Assembly (NCBI GenBank): GCA_040399685.1
Contig: JBBART010000005.1
Span: forward strand, 1-64,000
Direction of reading: 5' to 3'
Origin: CAIQQQ01 sp040399685
GTDB taxonomy: Bacteria; Pseudomonadota; Alphaproteobacteria; Acetobacterales; Acetobacteraceae
DNA length: 64,000 bases
This document shows positions 7,895-15,552 of this stretch, piece after piece; position 1 is the first letter of the stretch; each line of letters starts with the position of its first letter. The position numbers and the translations under genes are program-made. The notes beneath the pieces are model-generated. The model saw only the letters and a list, made by a program, of their open reading frames with translations, searched no databases and was not told the DNA's origin.

Positions 7895-8722
7895 ATGGCC
7901 GACCTGTCCGACGTCGAGACCACAATCGCAGCCCTGGTCACATCCACCATCTACCCCCAGGGCCCCAACGCCCCGTCCATCACCGGCGGCCTCGTGCGCA
8001 TCTTTCGCGGCTGGCCAAACCAATCCGCCCTGAACGCCGATCTCGCCGCCGGTCACGTCACCATCACCATCTTTCCCGACCCGACCCACCACCGCATCAC
8101 CACCCGCTACCTCGATCCACCCGCAGCCCAGACGCCGATCACCCCCACGCTCACCGTCACCACCACGGCCCAGTCCGCCACCTTCGAAGGCATCGCCAAT
8201 CCCGGCCAGATCGCCGGCCTCCTGGTCGACAACACCGCCTTCGTCCATCGCACCGAAACCGGCGACACCCCAGACCTCGTCGCCGCCATCCTCGCCAGCA
8301 CTATCCGCACCACCCGCATGGCCCAGGTCAGCGGCGCCACCATCACCATCCCGGGCTGCGGTTTCCTGATCGCCCGCATCACCGCCGACCAGCAGGTGCA
8401 AACCGAAACCCGCCGACAGATCCAGGGCTTTCGCATCAGCCTCTGGTGCCCGGACCCCACCTCCCGCGACCAGATCACCAGCCAGATCGACGCCGCCCTG
8501 AGCATCCCAACCTTCCTCACGCTGCCCGACACCTCCACGGCCCGCCTGCACCAAACCGGCACCACCGTCTTCGACCAAAGCCAGAACGCGAACCTCTATC
8601 GCCGCGACCTGCTGCTCAGCGTCGAATACCCCACCACCATCACCCAGACGCTCCCCGCCCTGATATTCGGCGACGCCCGGCTGCAACCCAACGCCGTCAC
8701 CGCCAGATCCCTCCTCGGCTGA
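7895..8722 (+). CDS. Putative tail completion/terminator protein
   Basis: A 275-aa protein just upstream of the sheath gene. It opens with Ala-Asp-Leu-Ser-Asp-Val-Glu and a Tyr-Pro-Gln-Gly segment often seen in tail-completion proteins, and carries a long Thr/Ile-rich beta region. The second half has Arg-Arg-Gln-Ile-Gln-Gly-Phe-Arg-Ile-Ser-Leu-Trp-Cys-Pro and Asn-Leu-Tyr-Arg-Arg-Asp-Leu. It probably caps the contractile tail or joins it to the neck, but no domain is certain. Confidence 0.5.
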   Translation: MADLSDVETTIAALVTSTIYPQGPNAPSITGGLVRIFRGWPNQSALNADLAAGHVTITIFPDPTHHRITTRYLDPPAAQTPITPTLTVTTTAQSATFEGIANPGQIAGLLVDNTAFVHRTETGDTPDLVAAILASTIRTTRMAQVSGATITIPGCGFLIARITADQQVQTETRRQIQGFRISLWCPDPTSRDQITSQIDAALSIPTFLTLPDTSTARLHQTGTTVFDQSQNANLYRRDLLLSVEYPTTITQTLPALIFGDARLQPNAVTARSLLG

Positions 8723-8732
8723 AGGACATCCC

Positions 8733-8888
8733 ATGACCATCCACCTCGTGGCAGCGCAGGCCTTCGGGCCGCACGCCAAAGGCGACAAAATCACTGATCC
8801 CATCGAGATCGCCGCAATTCTGGCATCGGACCATTCGGGCCATGTCCTGCCGGTCGAAACATCCACCGCCACGCCCCAGGAGGCCTGA
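8733..8888 (+). CDS. Small phage protein of 51 aa before the tail sheath
   Basis: ATG at 8733, TGA at 8886-8888, following the previous stop by 10 bases and with the sheath start 3 bases downstream. The product has His-Leu-Val-Ala-Ala-Gln near the N-terminus, Asp-Lys-Ile-Thr-Asp-Pro-Ile-Glu-Ile in the middle, and Asp-His-Ser-Gly-His-Val near the end. Its end carries the sheath gene's Shine-Dalgarno (AGGAGG at 8878-8883). Function unknown; small genes at this site are common in P2-like tail operons. Confidence 0.6.
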   Translation: MTIHLVAAQAFGPHAKGDKITDPIEIAAILASDHSGHVLPVETSTATPQEA

Positions 8889-8891
8889 TCC

Positions 8892-10463
8892 ATGCCAATC
8901 GTCCAACAGGGCAACATCAACACCACCGCCCTCGTGGTGCCGGACCTGTATGTCCAGATCGTCCCGCCGCAGAACCTCATGCTCAACGGCGTGCCCACCA
9001 ACGTGCTCGGCATCGTCGGCACCGCCAGCTGGGGCCCGGTCGGCCAACCGTCCATCACCACCAGCATGGCCGATTACGCCCGCAGTTTCGGCCCGGTCAT
9101 GCCCCGCAAATACGATATGGGAACGGCCGTCGCGACATCGGTCCAGCAGGGCGCAGCCAACTTCCGCTGCGTCCGCGTCACCGATGGCACCGACACCGCC
9201 GCCAGCCTCACGCTCCCCGGCACCGCCTTCACCCTCACGGCCCTCTACACCGGCAGTCTCGGCAACCAGATCGCCCTCACGCTGGCGCCCGGCAGCAAAG
9301 CGTCCAGCTTCCGCCTCAGCATCGCCCTGCCAGGCCAGCAGCCGGAAGTGTTCGACAACATCACCGGCAGCGGCTCGCAGTTCTGGACCAACCTCGCCGC
9401 CGCCATCAACACCGGCAACGGCGCCCAGCGCGGCCCCAGCCAGATCGTGGTGGCCACCGCCGGCGGCACATCGGCAACCCCCGCGTCCCTGACAGCCAAC
9501 TTCGCCACCGGCACCGCCGGCACGGACGGTGCGACAACGGTCACGGCCGCCACGCTCGTCGGCGTCGACACCATCCCCCGTCGCGGCATGTATGCCCTGC
9601 GCGGCCAGGGCTGCTCGATCTGCGTGCTGGCCGACGCCGATGACAATGCGCAATGGACCACCCAGGCCGGCTTCGGCCTCGCCGAGGGCGTCTACATGAT
9701 CCTCACCGGCCCGTCGTCGGACACGATCAGCAACGCCGTCGCCATCAAGCAGGCCGCCGGCCTTGACACCTACGCCGCCAAACTGATGTTCGGTGACTGG
9801 ATCTGGTGGAACGACCAGGTGAACGCCACTTTGCGTCTCGTCAGCCCCCAAGGTTTCGCCGCCGGCCGCCTCGCCAATCTGTCGCCGGAACAATCCAGCC
9901 TGAACAAGCCGCTCTACGGCGTCGTTGGCACCCAGAAATCCGGAACCCCCGGCAGCAGCCAGACCACCGGCTATTCCGCCGCCGAACTCGCCGTCCTGAT
10001 CGGCGCCGGCATCGACGTCATTGCCAACCCGCAGCCTGCCGGCGCCTTCTGGGGCGTGCGCGGCGGCCACAACGCCAGTTCCAACGCCGCCACCAACGGC
10101 GACAACTACACCCGCCTGACCAATTTTATCGCCGCCACCCTCGCGGCCGGAATGGGCCAGTATGTCGGCCAGGTCATCAACCAATCCCTGTTCCGCCGCA
10201 TCCGCTCCACGCAGTTGAGCTTCCTGCAGGGCATGCTGACCCAGGGCCTGCTCGGCTCCACCGATGGCTCGCTGCCCTTCAGCGTCATCTGCGACGCCAG
10301 CAACAACCCGCTGATCCGCACCGGCCTTGGCTACGTCCAGTCCGACGCGCAGATCCAGTACCAGGCGATCAACGAGAAATTCATCGTCAACATGGAAGGC
10401 GGCCAGACCGTGCAGGTCAGCCGTCAGACCCTCCCAGGCGCCCCCGGCGCGCTGACCGCATAA
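8892..10463 (+). CDS. Contractile tail sheath protein
   Basis: A 523-aa protein forming the contracting outer cylinder of the tail. It begins with a short Gln-Gly-Asn-Ile-Asn-Thr-Thr segment and Val-Gly-Thr-Ala-Ser-Trp-Gly-Pro-Val-Gly near residue 40, a hallmark of the sheath N-terminal domain. The C-terminal third has Trp-Gly-Val-Arg-Gly-Gly-His-Asn and Arg-Leu-Thr-Asn-Phe-Ile, typical of the conserved sheath core, and a variable insertion lies between (about residues 80-220). It is strongly preceded by AGGAGG. This is clear evidence that the particle is a myovirus-type machine. Confidence 0.88.
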   Translation: MPIVQQGNINTTALVVPDLYVQIVPPQNLMLNGVPTNVLGIVGTASWGPVGQPSITTSMADYARSFGPVMPRKYDMGTAVATSVQQGAANFRCVRVTDGTDTAASLTLPGTAFTLTALYTGSLGNQIALTLAPGSKASSFRLSIALPGQQPEVFDNITGSGSQFWTNLAAAINTGNGAQRGPSQIVVATAGGTSATPASLTANFATGTAGTDGATTVTAATLVGVDTIPRRGMYALRGQGCSICVLADADDNAQWTTQAGFGLAEGVYMILTGPSSDTISNAVAIKQAAGLDTYAAKLMFGDWIWWNDQVNATLRLVSPQGFAAGRLANLSPEQSSLNKPLYGVVGTQKSGTPGSSQTTGYSAAELAVLIGAGIDVIANPQPAGAFWGVRGGHNASSNAATNGDNYTRLTNFIAATLAAGMGQYVGQVINQSLFRRIRSTQLSFLQGMLTQGLLGSTDGSLPFSVICDASNNPLIRTGLGYVQSDAQIQYQAINEKFIVNMEGGQTVQVSRQTLPGAPGALTA

Positions 10464-10476
10464 AGGAAAACATCCA

Positions 10477-10905
10477 ATGCCCAGCACCGCCTTTTCCGTC
10501 GGCCGCGACTGCCAGCTCGTCGTCATGGGCCCGTTCGGCCGCATCGACCTCACCCATGTCACCGGCTTTGAAAGCCGTCAGCTCACCGCCCCCATCCGCG
10601 TTGACCGCATCGACGGCTCCCAACTCGCGGCCGAACTGCCGAAAGGCTGGGACGGCCATTTCGAAATCGAACGCGGCAGCTCGGCGGTGGACGACTTCAT
10701 CGCCCGCATCGAGCAGGCCTATGTGAGCGGAAGCGCCGTCCCCACCGGCACCCTCTATCAATACGTCAGTGAAACAGACGGCAGCACCAGCACCTACCAG
10801 TACGAACAGGTGGTCTTCAAGCTCACCCAGGCCGGCCAATGGCGCGGCGACCAAAGCGTGAAGCAGCGCCTGGATTTCTTCGCGTCCAGACGAAAGCGCG
10901 TCTAA
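10477..10905 (+). CDS. Tail tube protein
   Basis: A 142-aa protein 13 bases after the sheath gene, the standard sheath-tube order. It shows the short beta-barrel build of tube subunits, with Gly-Phe-Glu-Ser-Arg-Gln near residue 29 and a C-terminal Val-Val-Phe-Lys-Leu-Thr-Gln-Ala-Gly-Gln-Trp segment that is common in tube proteins. It polymerises into the inner rigid tube around the tape measure. Confidence 0.75.
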   Translation: MPSTAFSVGRDCQLVVMGPFGRIDLTHVTGFESRQLTAPIRVDRIDGSQLAAELPKGWDGHFEIERGSSAVDDFIARIEQAYVSGSAVPTGTLYQYVSETDGSTSTYQYEQVVFKLTQAGQWRGDQSVKQRLDFFASRRKRV

Positions 10906-10941
10906 CCATCCTAAAGATCGGTAAACCGTAAGGCCTCATCA

Positions 10942-11283
10942 ATGGAAACCCCCACCCAACGCCATCTGAATTCCCTGAACACCACCCAAACCATCCAAGA
11001 CCCCGAAGGCCGCAGTCTCACCATCCGCCGCCTGACGGCCCTGGACAAACTCCGCCTCTTCAAGGCCGCCGGTCCGGCCCTTTGCCAGAACCATCTCTGG
11101 CTCGGCATGGCCACCCTGGCCGCCAGCGTCGCGGCCATCGACGACGTGCCCGTGCCGCCCCCCACCACCGAGGGCCAGATCGAAAGCCTCGTGTCCCGCC
11201 TGGGCGATTCCGGCATCTCGGCCATCGCCCAGGCGCTTGCACCCGAAGCCCAGCCCGACCCGGCACACCACGCGGGAAACTGA
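10942..11283 (+). CDS. Tail assembly chaperone, short form (gpE-like)
   Basis: A 113-aa protein between tube and tape-measure position. The middle segment, Leu-Thr-Ile-Arg-Arg-Leu-Thr-Ala-Leu-Asp-Lys-Leu-Arg-Leu-Phe-Lys, is typical of phage tail assembly chaperones of the E/G class, which coat the tape measure and recruit tube subunits. Its stop codon (11281-11283) is immediately preceded by a slippery heptamer in the correct register, so this is the zero-frame product of a frameshift pair. Confidence 0.75.
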   Translation: METPTQRHLNSLNTTQTIQDPEGRSLTIRRLTALDKLRLFKAAGPALCQNHLWLGMATLAASVAAIDDVPVPPPTTEGQIESLVSRLGDSGISAIAQALAPEAQPDPAHHAGN

Positions 11284-11453
11284 GCCGGCACCCCGATCTG
11301 GTGGACAGTCTCTATCTGTGCCGGAACGGGGTGCCGTTCGACATCGCCTTCTCCCTGCCCGAGGAGGACCGGCTGGCCTGGGTCATCGCCATCGGCCGCC
11401 TCGATGGCGGCGAGTTCGACTTTCAATCCCACAGCTGGAAGGCCCGGCCATGA
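10942..11453 (+). CDS. Tail assembly chaperone, long frameshift form (gpE+E'-like)
   Basis: Predicted -1 frameshift product of about 170 residues: codons up to 11280 in the zero frame, then reading resumes at 11280 as CTG-AGC-CGG. The -1 extension is about 57 residues with a coherent sequence (Leu-Val-Asp-Ser-Leu-Tyr-Leu-Cys, then Phe-Ser-Leu-Pro-Glu-Glu-Asp-Arg-Leu-Ala-Trp) and no start codon of its own in a good context. Making two chaperones from one start is established for lambda G/GT and P2 E/E'. Its end overlaps the next gene by 4 bases. Confidence 0.7.
11274..11280 (+). promoter_or_regulatory. Slippery heptamer G-GGA-AAC for -1 ribosomal frameshifting
   Basis: GGGAAAC sits with its codon boundaries exactly as needed (G GGA AAC) and abuts the TGA stop of the zero-frame chaperone. 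It fits the X-XXY-YYZ rule with X=G, Y=A, Z=C. The -1 frame then runs open for 57 codons to 11453. No other frameshift site in the overlap is as well placed. Confidence 0.75.
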
Positions 11454-11809
11454 CCATCAAAGCCCTCATCGCCCGCCTCGGCCAAAACATCGACGCGATC
11501 GCCAATCACACCCTGGCCCTCGCCGCCGACACCCTGGCCGATGACATCCGCGCGGCTCTCTCCACCAGGCCCGGCGGCCCGCACGACCATCCGTGGCTGC
11601 AAAAAGGCACGCTTCACAACAGCATCCACGCCAATGCCGATGGCGCCCAGGCCATCGTCGCCAGCACGTCCGAAACCGCGCTCTACCAGGAGCACGGCAC
11701 CTCCACGATCCCGCCGCGCCCCACCTTCGCCCCGCTCGCCGCCGCCCACGCCCCGGCCATCGCGCAACAGATCGCCCAGGCCGTCACCCAAGCCATCCGA
11801 GGCGCATGA
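11450..11809 (+). CDS. HK97 gp10-like tail/neck protein
   Basis: A 119-aa protein starting at ATG 11450, overlapping the frameshift ORF stop by ATGA. It has a helical N-terminal half and a segment typical of gp10-like or tail-completion proteins: Gly-Thr-Leu-His-Asn-Ser-Ile, then Ala-Leu-Tyr-Gln-Glu-His-Gly-Thr near residue 80, and Pro-Pro-Arg-Pro-Thr-Phe. The Glu-His-Gly-Thr plus Pro-Arg-Pro pattern is the main signature. Its site between chaperone and tape-measure position is atypical, since such genes usually lie before the sheath. Confidence 0.6.
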   Translation: MTIKALIARLGQNIDAIANHTLALAADTLADDIRAALSTRPGGPHDHPWLQKGTLHNSIHANADGAQAIVASTSETALYQEHGTSTIPPRPTFAPLAAAHAPAIAQQIAQAVTQAIRGA

Positions 11810-12774
11810 TGGAAGAAGCCTACGTCATCGGCATTCGCCTCGCGCTGGACAACGGCATCAGCGCTGGCCTGGCCGGCATCACCACCGAACTCGCCACGCT
11901 CGACCGCGCCATCGCCGGCACCACCGAGAGCCTGCGCCTGCTCTCCATGCTGTCGCCCGCCACCCAGGCGGCCGCCGGTCAAACGCCCATCACACCCCAG
12001 CCCGCACCAGCGACGCCAGCACCGCCCTCCGATGCGCCGCTGCCACCCTCACATTTGCCTCAGCGCCAGGCTCTGCCCGAAATCACACCGAGCCGGGCAG
12101 GGCAGGGACCGCTCCCACTTTCGCCTGTATCCAGAAGCGTAAAACCGCAACTGCCATCAGAATCGCCGCCCTCTCTCCCGGTTGCTCCCAGCCAGCCACT
12201 TCCGGCGTCCGTCCCACCGCTCATTCTGACGCCGCAAAGCGTCGCCGCACCGCCCGCCACACGCGTCGGGCCGCCGATTTTGCACTTCCAACTGCCCAGC
12301 TTGGAACAGCCAACTTTGCCAACGTCGCCGCATATCTTAGGACCATCGCCGCAGCCGATCACCGCCGCTCCCACGTCTGCTCGCGCGCCCCGCCAAGATA
12401 CTGCGCTGCTGCCTTCAACTGCCCCCACCCGCAACCAACCGATAAGCGCAGCACACCCGGCAGCATTCGCGCCAAGCCAGCCAGCCAGTCCTGCAAATCT
12501 CCCAGCCGCCCCAAGCCTTCCGCCGCCCTTCGCCGCTATGCCGAGCGCCATAGCCCCCCAGGTGGCCCCGCAATCCCCCGCCGCCCCACACGCAATCGCA
12601 TCCAGCCCAGCCCCCACCGGTGGTGACGTCTTCCTCGACGGCGCCCGCGTCGGCCACTGGCTCGCCCAACATCTCGCCAACATCACCAACCGCCCCCCAT
12701 CCGGCGCCACCGGCTTCGACCCCCGCCTCGGCCCCGTCTGGCCCGGCACCCCCCAAGGCGGAGGCCAGCCATGA
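11806..12774 (+). CDS. Short proline-rich protein in the tape-measure position
   Basis: A 322-aa protein overlapping the previous gene by 4 bases. Residues 1-55 look like the helical start of a tape measure (Ala-Leu-Asp-Asn-Gly-Ile, Gly-Leu-Ala-Gly-Ile). Residues about 60-265 are Pro/Ala/Ser/Gln low complexity with Pro near one in four. The last 50 residues regain an ordered look (Gly-Asp-Val-Phe-Leu-Asp-Gly, Pro-Pro-Ser-Gly-Ala-Thr-Gly-Phe-Asp-Pro-Arg). Its order after the chaperone and before a gpU-like gene is where gpT lies in P2, but no 600-900-aa helical protein exists here. It is either a very short or extended ruler, or a decayed tape measure. Confidence 0.55.
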   Translation: MMEEAYVIGIRLALDNGISAGLAGITTELATLDRAIAGTTESLRLLSMLSPATQAAAGQTPITPQPAPATPAPPSDAPLPPSHLPQRQALPEITPSRAGQGPLPLSPVSRSVKPQLPSESPPSLPVAPSQPLPASVPPLILTPQSVAAPPATRVGPPILHFQLPSLEQPTLPTSPHILGPSPQPITAAPTSARAPRQDTALLPSTAPTRNQPISAAHPAAFAPSQPASPANLPAAPSLPPPFAAMPSAIAPQVAPQSPAAPHAIASSPAPTGGDVFLDGARVGHWLAQHLANITNRPPSGATGFDPRLGPVWPGTPQGGGQP

Positions 12775-13349
12775 CCGCAGCCACGCTTCTCCTCGGCCCC
12801 TTCCTGTTTCAGGATTTCGAACTGCCCGCCAGCATCGCCTGGGGCGGCGGCCAGCACCTCACCATCCACCGCATGCCCGGCGGCGCCCGCATCATCGACG
12901 CCATGGGCCGCGATGACGCGGATATCAGCTGGACCGGCATTTTCTCCGGCCCAGACGCCGCCATCCGCGCCCGCGCGCTGGACCTCATGCGCGCCGATGG
13001 CAGCGCCTGGCCGCTCACCTGGAGTGGCTATTTCTATTCCGTCGTCATCGCCCATCTGCACATTGATCACCAACGCCCGAACTGGCTGCCCTACCGCATC
13101 ACCTGCACCGTCCTGCGTGACGAAGCCTCTGCCATCCTGCTGTCACCACTTTCGATCGCCGCCAGCACAGAACAGGATCTTTCGCAGGCGGCCATTTTTG
13201 CACCCAATGCCTTCACCACCGATCCAAATGCCCAACTCGCAGCGCCAATCGGCCTCGCCAAAGCCCCCGACATCGCAGGCCAGGCAGCCCAACAATCGGC
13301 CGCGAACGCCTATCTCAATCGCGCCGCCCGCAACGCCACCTTCACCTGA
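12771..13349 (+). CDS. gpU-like tail/baseplate protein
   Basis: A 192-aa protein overlapping the previous stop. Residues 1-125 resemble P2 gpU-type proteins: Gly-Pro-Phe-Leu-Phe-Gln-Asp-Phe-Glu-Leu-Pro near the start, Ile-Ser-Trp-Thr-Gly-Ile-Phe-Ser-Gly, then Arg-Ala-Leu-Asp-Leu-Met-Arg and a Trp-Pro-Leu-Thr-Trp block, and Leu-Pro-Tyr-Arg-Ile-Thr-Cys-Thr-Val. The last 65 residues are Ala/Gln rich. In P2, gpU caps or completes the tail and lies between the tape measure and gpD, as here. Confidence 0.6.
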   Translation: MTAATLLLGPFLFQDFELPASIAWGGGQHLTIHRMPGGARIIDAMGRDDADISWTGIFSGPDAAIRARALDLMRADGSAWPLTWSGYFYSVVIAHLHIDHQRPNWLPYRITCTVLRDEASAILLSPLSIAASTEQDLSQAAIFAPNAFTTDPNAQLAAPIGLAKAPDIAGQAAQQSAANAYLNRAARNATFT

Positions 13350-13360
13350 AGGCACGCCCT

Positions 13361-13546
13361 ATGCGCAGCATCACCACCGCCGGCCGCAGCCTGTTCCACA
13401 TCGCCGCCACCGAGTTGCAAGACGCCACCCAATGGGTCCGGATCGCTGTCGCCAACAACCTGTCCGACCCAATGCTGCACGGTGTCACCACCCTCGTCAT
13501 CCCCGATCCAGATCCTCAGGCGGGAGGCGGCATTGCGCCCCCATGA
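13361..13546 (+). CDS. gpX/LysM-like small baseplate protein
   Basis: A 61-aa protein with Leu-Phe-His-Ile-Ala-Ala-Thr-Glu-Leu, Ala-Thr-Gln-Trp-Val-Arg-Ile-Ala and Asn-Asn-Leu-Ser-Asp-Pro, the layout of LysM-like tail protein X seen before the hub gene in many contractile phages. It ends in Gly-Gly-Gly-Ile-Ala-Pro-Pro. Its 3' end overlaps the start of the gpD-like gene by about 14 bases. Confidence 0.65.
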   Translation: MRSITTAGRSLFHIAATELQDATQWVRIAVANNLSDPMLHGVTTLVIPDPDPQAGGGIAPP

Positions 13547-14582
13547 CCTCCGCCACCCGGGCCTGCGCGTTCTAGCTGACGGCATCGAAATGCCTGGTGC
13601 CATCTCTGCCGAGATCATCTCCAACAACCACTACGCCGCCGACCGTTTCCGCCTCTCGCTCCACACGACGCCCCGCGACGCCGCCGTCTGGTCCACCACC
13701 GATGCCGCATTGCTCGACATCCAACTCACGCTCGACGGCATCGCCTTCACCAGCCTCATTCAGGGCGAGGTCGATCATCTCGCTCTGAACCCGCACGCCA
13801 ACAGCCTCACCCTCGAAGGCAGAGACCTCACTGCACGCTTCATCGAAGCGCGCACCCAGGAAACCTTCGCCAACCAATCCGCCAGCGATATCGCCGCCAC
13901 GCTTGCCGCCCGCCACGGCCTCAGCGCCGATATCCAGCCGACCGCCCCCCCGGTCGGCGCCTACTGGCAACTCGAGCATGACCGCATCACGCTGGATTGC
14001 TTCAGCCGCGCCAGCACCGAGTGGGATCTGCTGGTCACGCTGGCAGGCCAGGAGGGCTTCAACGTCTGGGTCACCGGCAGCACCCTGCATTTTCGCCCGG
14101 CCGATGACGCACAGCCAATCACCACAACCATCACGCCTGGCACCGTTATCTCCCTGCACCTCGAACGCGCCCTCACACTGGCCCGCGACATCGAGGTGAC
14201 GGTGAAAAGCTGGAACAGCCGCCAGGCCCACGCCTTCAGCCAAACCGCCCACGCCGCTCGGCAGAGTGGCAGCCGGGGAGGCGGAAAACCCCAGCGCTAC
14301 GTCTATGTCGTCCCAAATCTCACGCCAGACGCGGCGCTGAAACTTGCCCAATCCCATCTGGCCGAACTCACCCGCCACGAGCGCGTCATCACCGCCGAAA
14401 TGCCCGGCGACCTTACCCTCGCCCCACGCCAGCCGATCCTGCTCGCCGGCTCCAACACCGCGTTCGACCAACTCTACCGGATCGACGAAATCACCCGCCG
14501 CATCGACGTCCGAAACGGCTTCACCCAACACCTCCGCGCCCGCAACCTCACAATCGGAGGCATGTCATGGACCGCTTCCTGA
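13533..14582 (+). CDS. Baseplate hub protein, late control gpD-like
   Basis: A 349-aa protein, equivalent to P2 gpD or the gp27 half of a VgrG hub. The best start is TTG at 13533, with GGAGG 5 bases upstream; the open frame extends further upstream within gpX. Supporting features are Arg-Val-Leu-Ala-Asp-Gly-Ile-Glu-Met near the N-terminus, a long beta-sheet region with Gly-Glu-Val-Asp-His-Leu, and the later Val-Lys-Ser-Trp-Asn, typical of gpD. Its 3' end overlaps the spike gene by 16 bases. The hub holds the spike and joins it to the tube. Confidence 0.75.
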   Translation: MRPHDLRHPGLRVLADGIEMPGAISAEIISNNHYAADRFRLSLHTTPRDAAVWSTTDAALLDIQLTLDGIAFTSLIQGEVDHLALNPHANSLTLEGRDLTARFIEARTQETFANQSASDIAATLAARHGLSADIQPTAPPVGAYWQLEHDRITLDCFSRASTEWDLLVTLAGQEGFNVWVTGSTLHFRPADDAQPITTTITPGTVISLHLERALTLARDIEVTVKSWNSRQAHAFSQTAHAARQSGSRGGGKPQRYVYVVPNLTPDAALKLAQSHLAELTRHERVITAEMPGDLTLAPRQPILLAGSNTAFDQLYRIDEITRRIDVRNGFTQHLRARNLTIGGMSWTAS

Positions 14583-15121
14583 ATGCGCTGAAAGCCACCG
14601 CCGGCGCCATGGACCGCAGCACCGCCCAACCGCGCTTCGGCATCGTCACCAGCGTTGATCCCACCCGCCCGGCGGTCCGCGTGTCGCTGCAACCCGAAGG
14701 CGTCATCACCGGCTGGCTGCCCGTCCTGTCCCCCTGGGTCGGCGCCGGCTGGGGCCTTTCCTGCCCACCCACGCCCGGCGACCAGGTGCTGGTCCTGGCC
14801 CAGGAAGGGGATTCCGAACACGGCATCGTCGCGGGTCTCGCCTGGTCCGATACCGCCCGCACCCCGCAGGCCCCCTCCGGCGAACTCTGGCTGGTCCATC
14901 AATCCGGCGCCTTCATCAAGCTATCCAACGACGGCACCATCCGCCTGCAAGGCGACGTTCATCACACCGGCAACCTGTTCGTGACGGGCAACATCGCTGC
15001 CCAGGGCAGCATCGCCGACAACATCGGCACGCTCGACCGCCTGCGCCAGCATTACAACGCCCACACCCATTCAGACCCGCAAGGCGGCACCGTCAGCCTC
15101 ACCACGCAAGCCGACGAATAG
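14567..15121 (+). CDS. Baseplate spike protein, gpV-like
   Basis: A 184-aa protein with an OB-fold N-terminal half (Phe-Gly-Ile-Val-Thr-Ser-Val-Asp, then Arg-Val-Ser-Leu-Gln and Gly-Trp-Leu-Pro-Val-Leu-Ser) and a C-terminal stretch of short beta repeats (Gly-Asp-Val-His-His-Thr-Gly, Asn-Leu-Phe-Val-Thr-Gly, Asn-Ile-Ala) that forms the needle. A closing His-Thr-His-Ser-Asp motif is seen near residue 170, similar to the metal-binding tip of gpV-type spikes. Position between hub and gpW fits. Confidence 0.82.
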   Translation: MDRFLNALKATAGAMDRSTAQPRFGIVTSVDPTRPAVRVSLQPEGVITGWLPVLSPWVGAGWGLSCPPTPGDQVLVLAQEGDSEHGIVAGLAWSDTARTPQAPSGELWLVHQSGAFIKLSNDGTIRLQGDVHHTGNLFVTGNIAAQGSIADNIGTLDRLRQHYNAHTHSDPQGGTVSLTTQADE

Positions 15122-15132
15122 GGGCTCACCGC

Positions 15133-15498
15133 ATGGCCGACATCTTTCACGCATTCGCCGGCGACCTCGCCCTCTCCCCCACCGGAGATCTCGCCACCGC
15201 CACCGGCGCCACACTCACCCAACAGCGCGTCCTGAAGCGCCTGCTCACCAACGCCGGCGACTACATCTGGAACCCTGACTACGGCGCGGGCCTTGCCAGC
15301 TTCGTGGGCCAACCCGCCAGCACCCTGCGGATCGCCGCCATCATCCGCAGCCAGATCTTCAAGGAGCCGACGGTGGCGCGCACGCCAGAGCCGGCGATCG
15401 ACATCCAACTCAGCCCCATTGGCATCGTCACCGTCCACATCCGCTACGCCGACGCCACCACCGGCGAAACCCAACTCCTCACCTTCACCCCTCCGTAG
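15133..15498 (+). CDS. Baseplate wedge protein, gpW/gp25-like
   Basis: A 121-aa protein with the gp25-like pattern: Asp-Leu-Ala-Leu near residue 15, Gln-Gln-Arg-Val-Leu-Lys-Arg-Leu-Leu-Thr, then Asp-Tyr-Ile-Trp-Asn-Pro-Asp-Tyr-Gly-Ala-Gly-Leu and a Glu-Pro segment. It forms part of the wedge that triggers sheath contraction. The stop TAG lies inside the start of the downstream hairpin. Confidence 0.82.
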   Translation: MADIFHAFAGDLALSPTGDLATATGATLTQQRVLKRLLTNAGDYIWNPDYGAGLASFVGQPASTLRIAAIIRSQIFKEPTVARTPEPAIDIQLSPIGIVTVHIRYADATTGETQLLTFTPP

Positions 15499-15515
15499 GT
15501 CGGGCAACGCCCGAC
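15499..15515. repeat. Hairpin GTCGGGC-AAC-GCCCGAC following GTAG
   Basis: A perfect 7-bp stem with a 3-nt loop, preceded by GTAG, located between gpW and gpJ genes. It resembles the GTAGG-type intergenic repeat at 5370 in its lead and build, so both may belong to one dispersed REP-like family. It could stabilise mRNA ends inside the operon. Confidence 0.5.
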
Positions 15516-15552
15516 ACCCCACCAAACCCGCCGAACCCGATCGGGCCAAAAA

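Noticed and set aside
8697..10562. Long - strand open frame opposite the sheath gene
   Set aside because: Shadow of the strongly codon-biased sheath; no ribosome site or domain.
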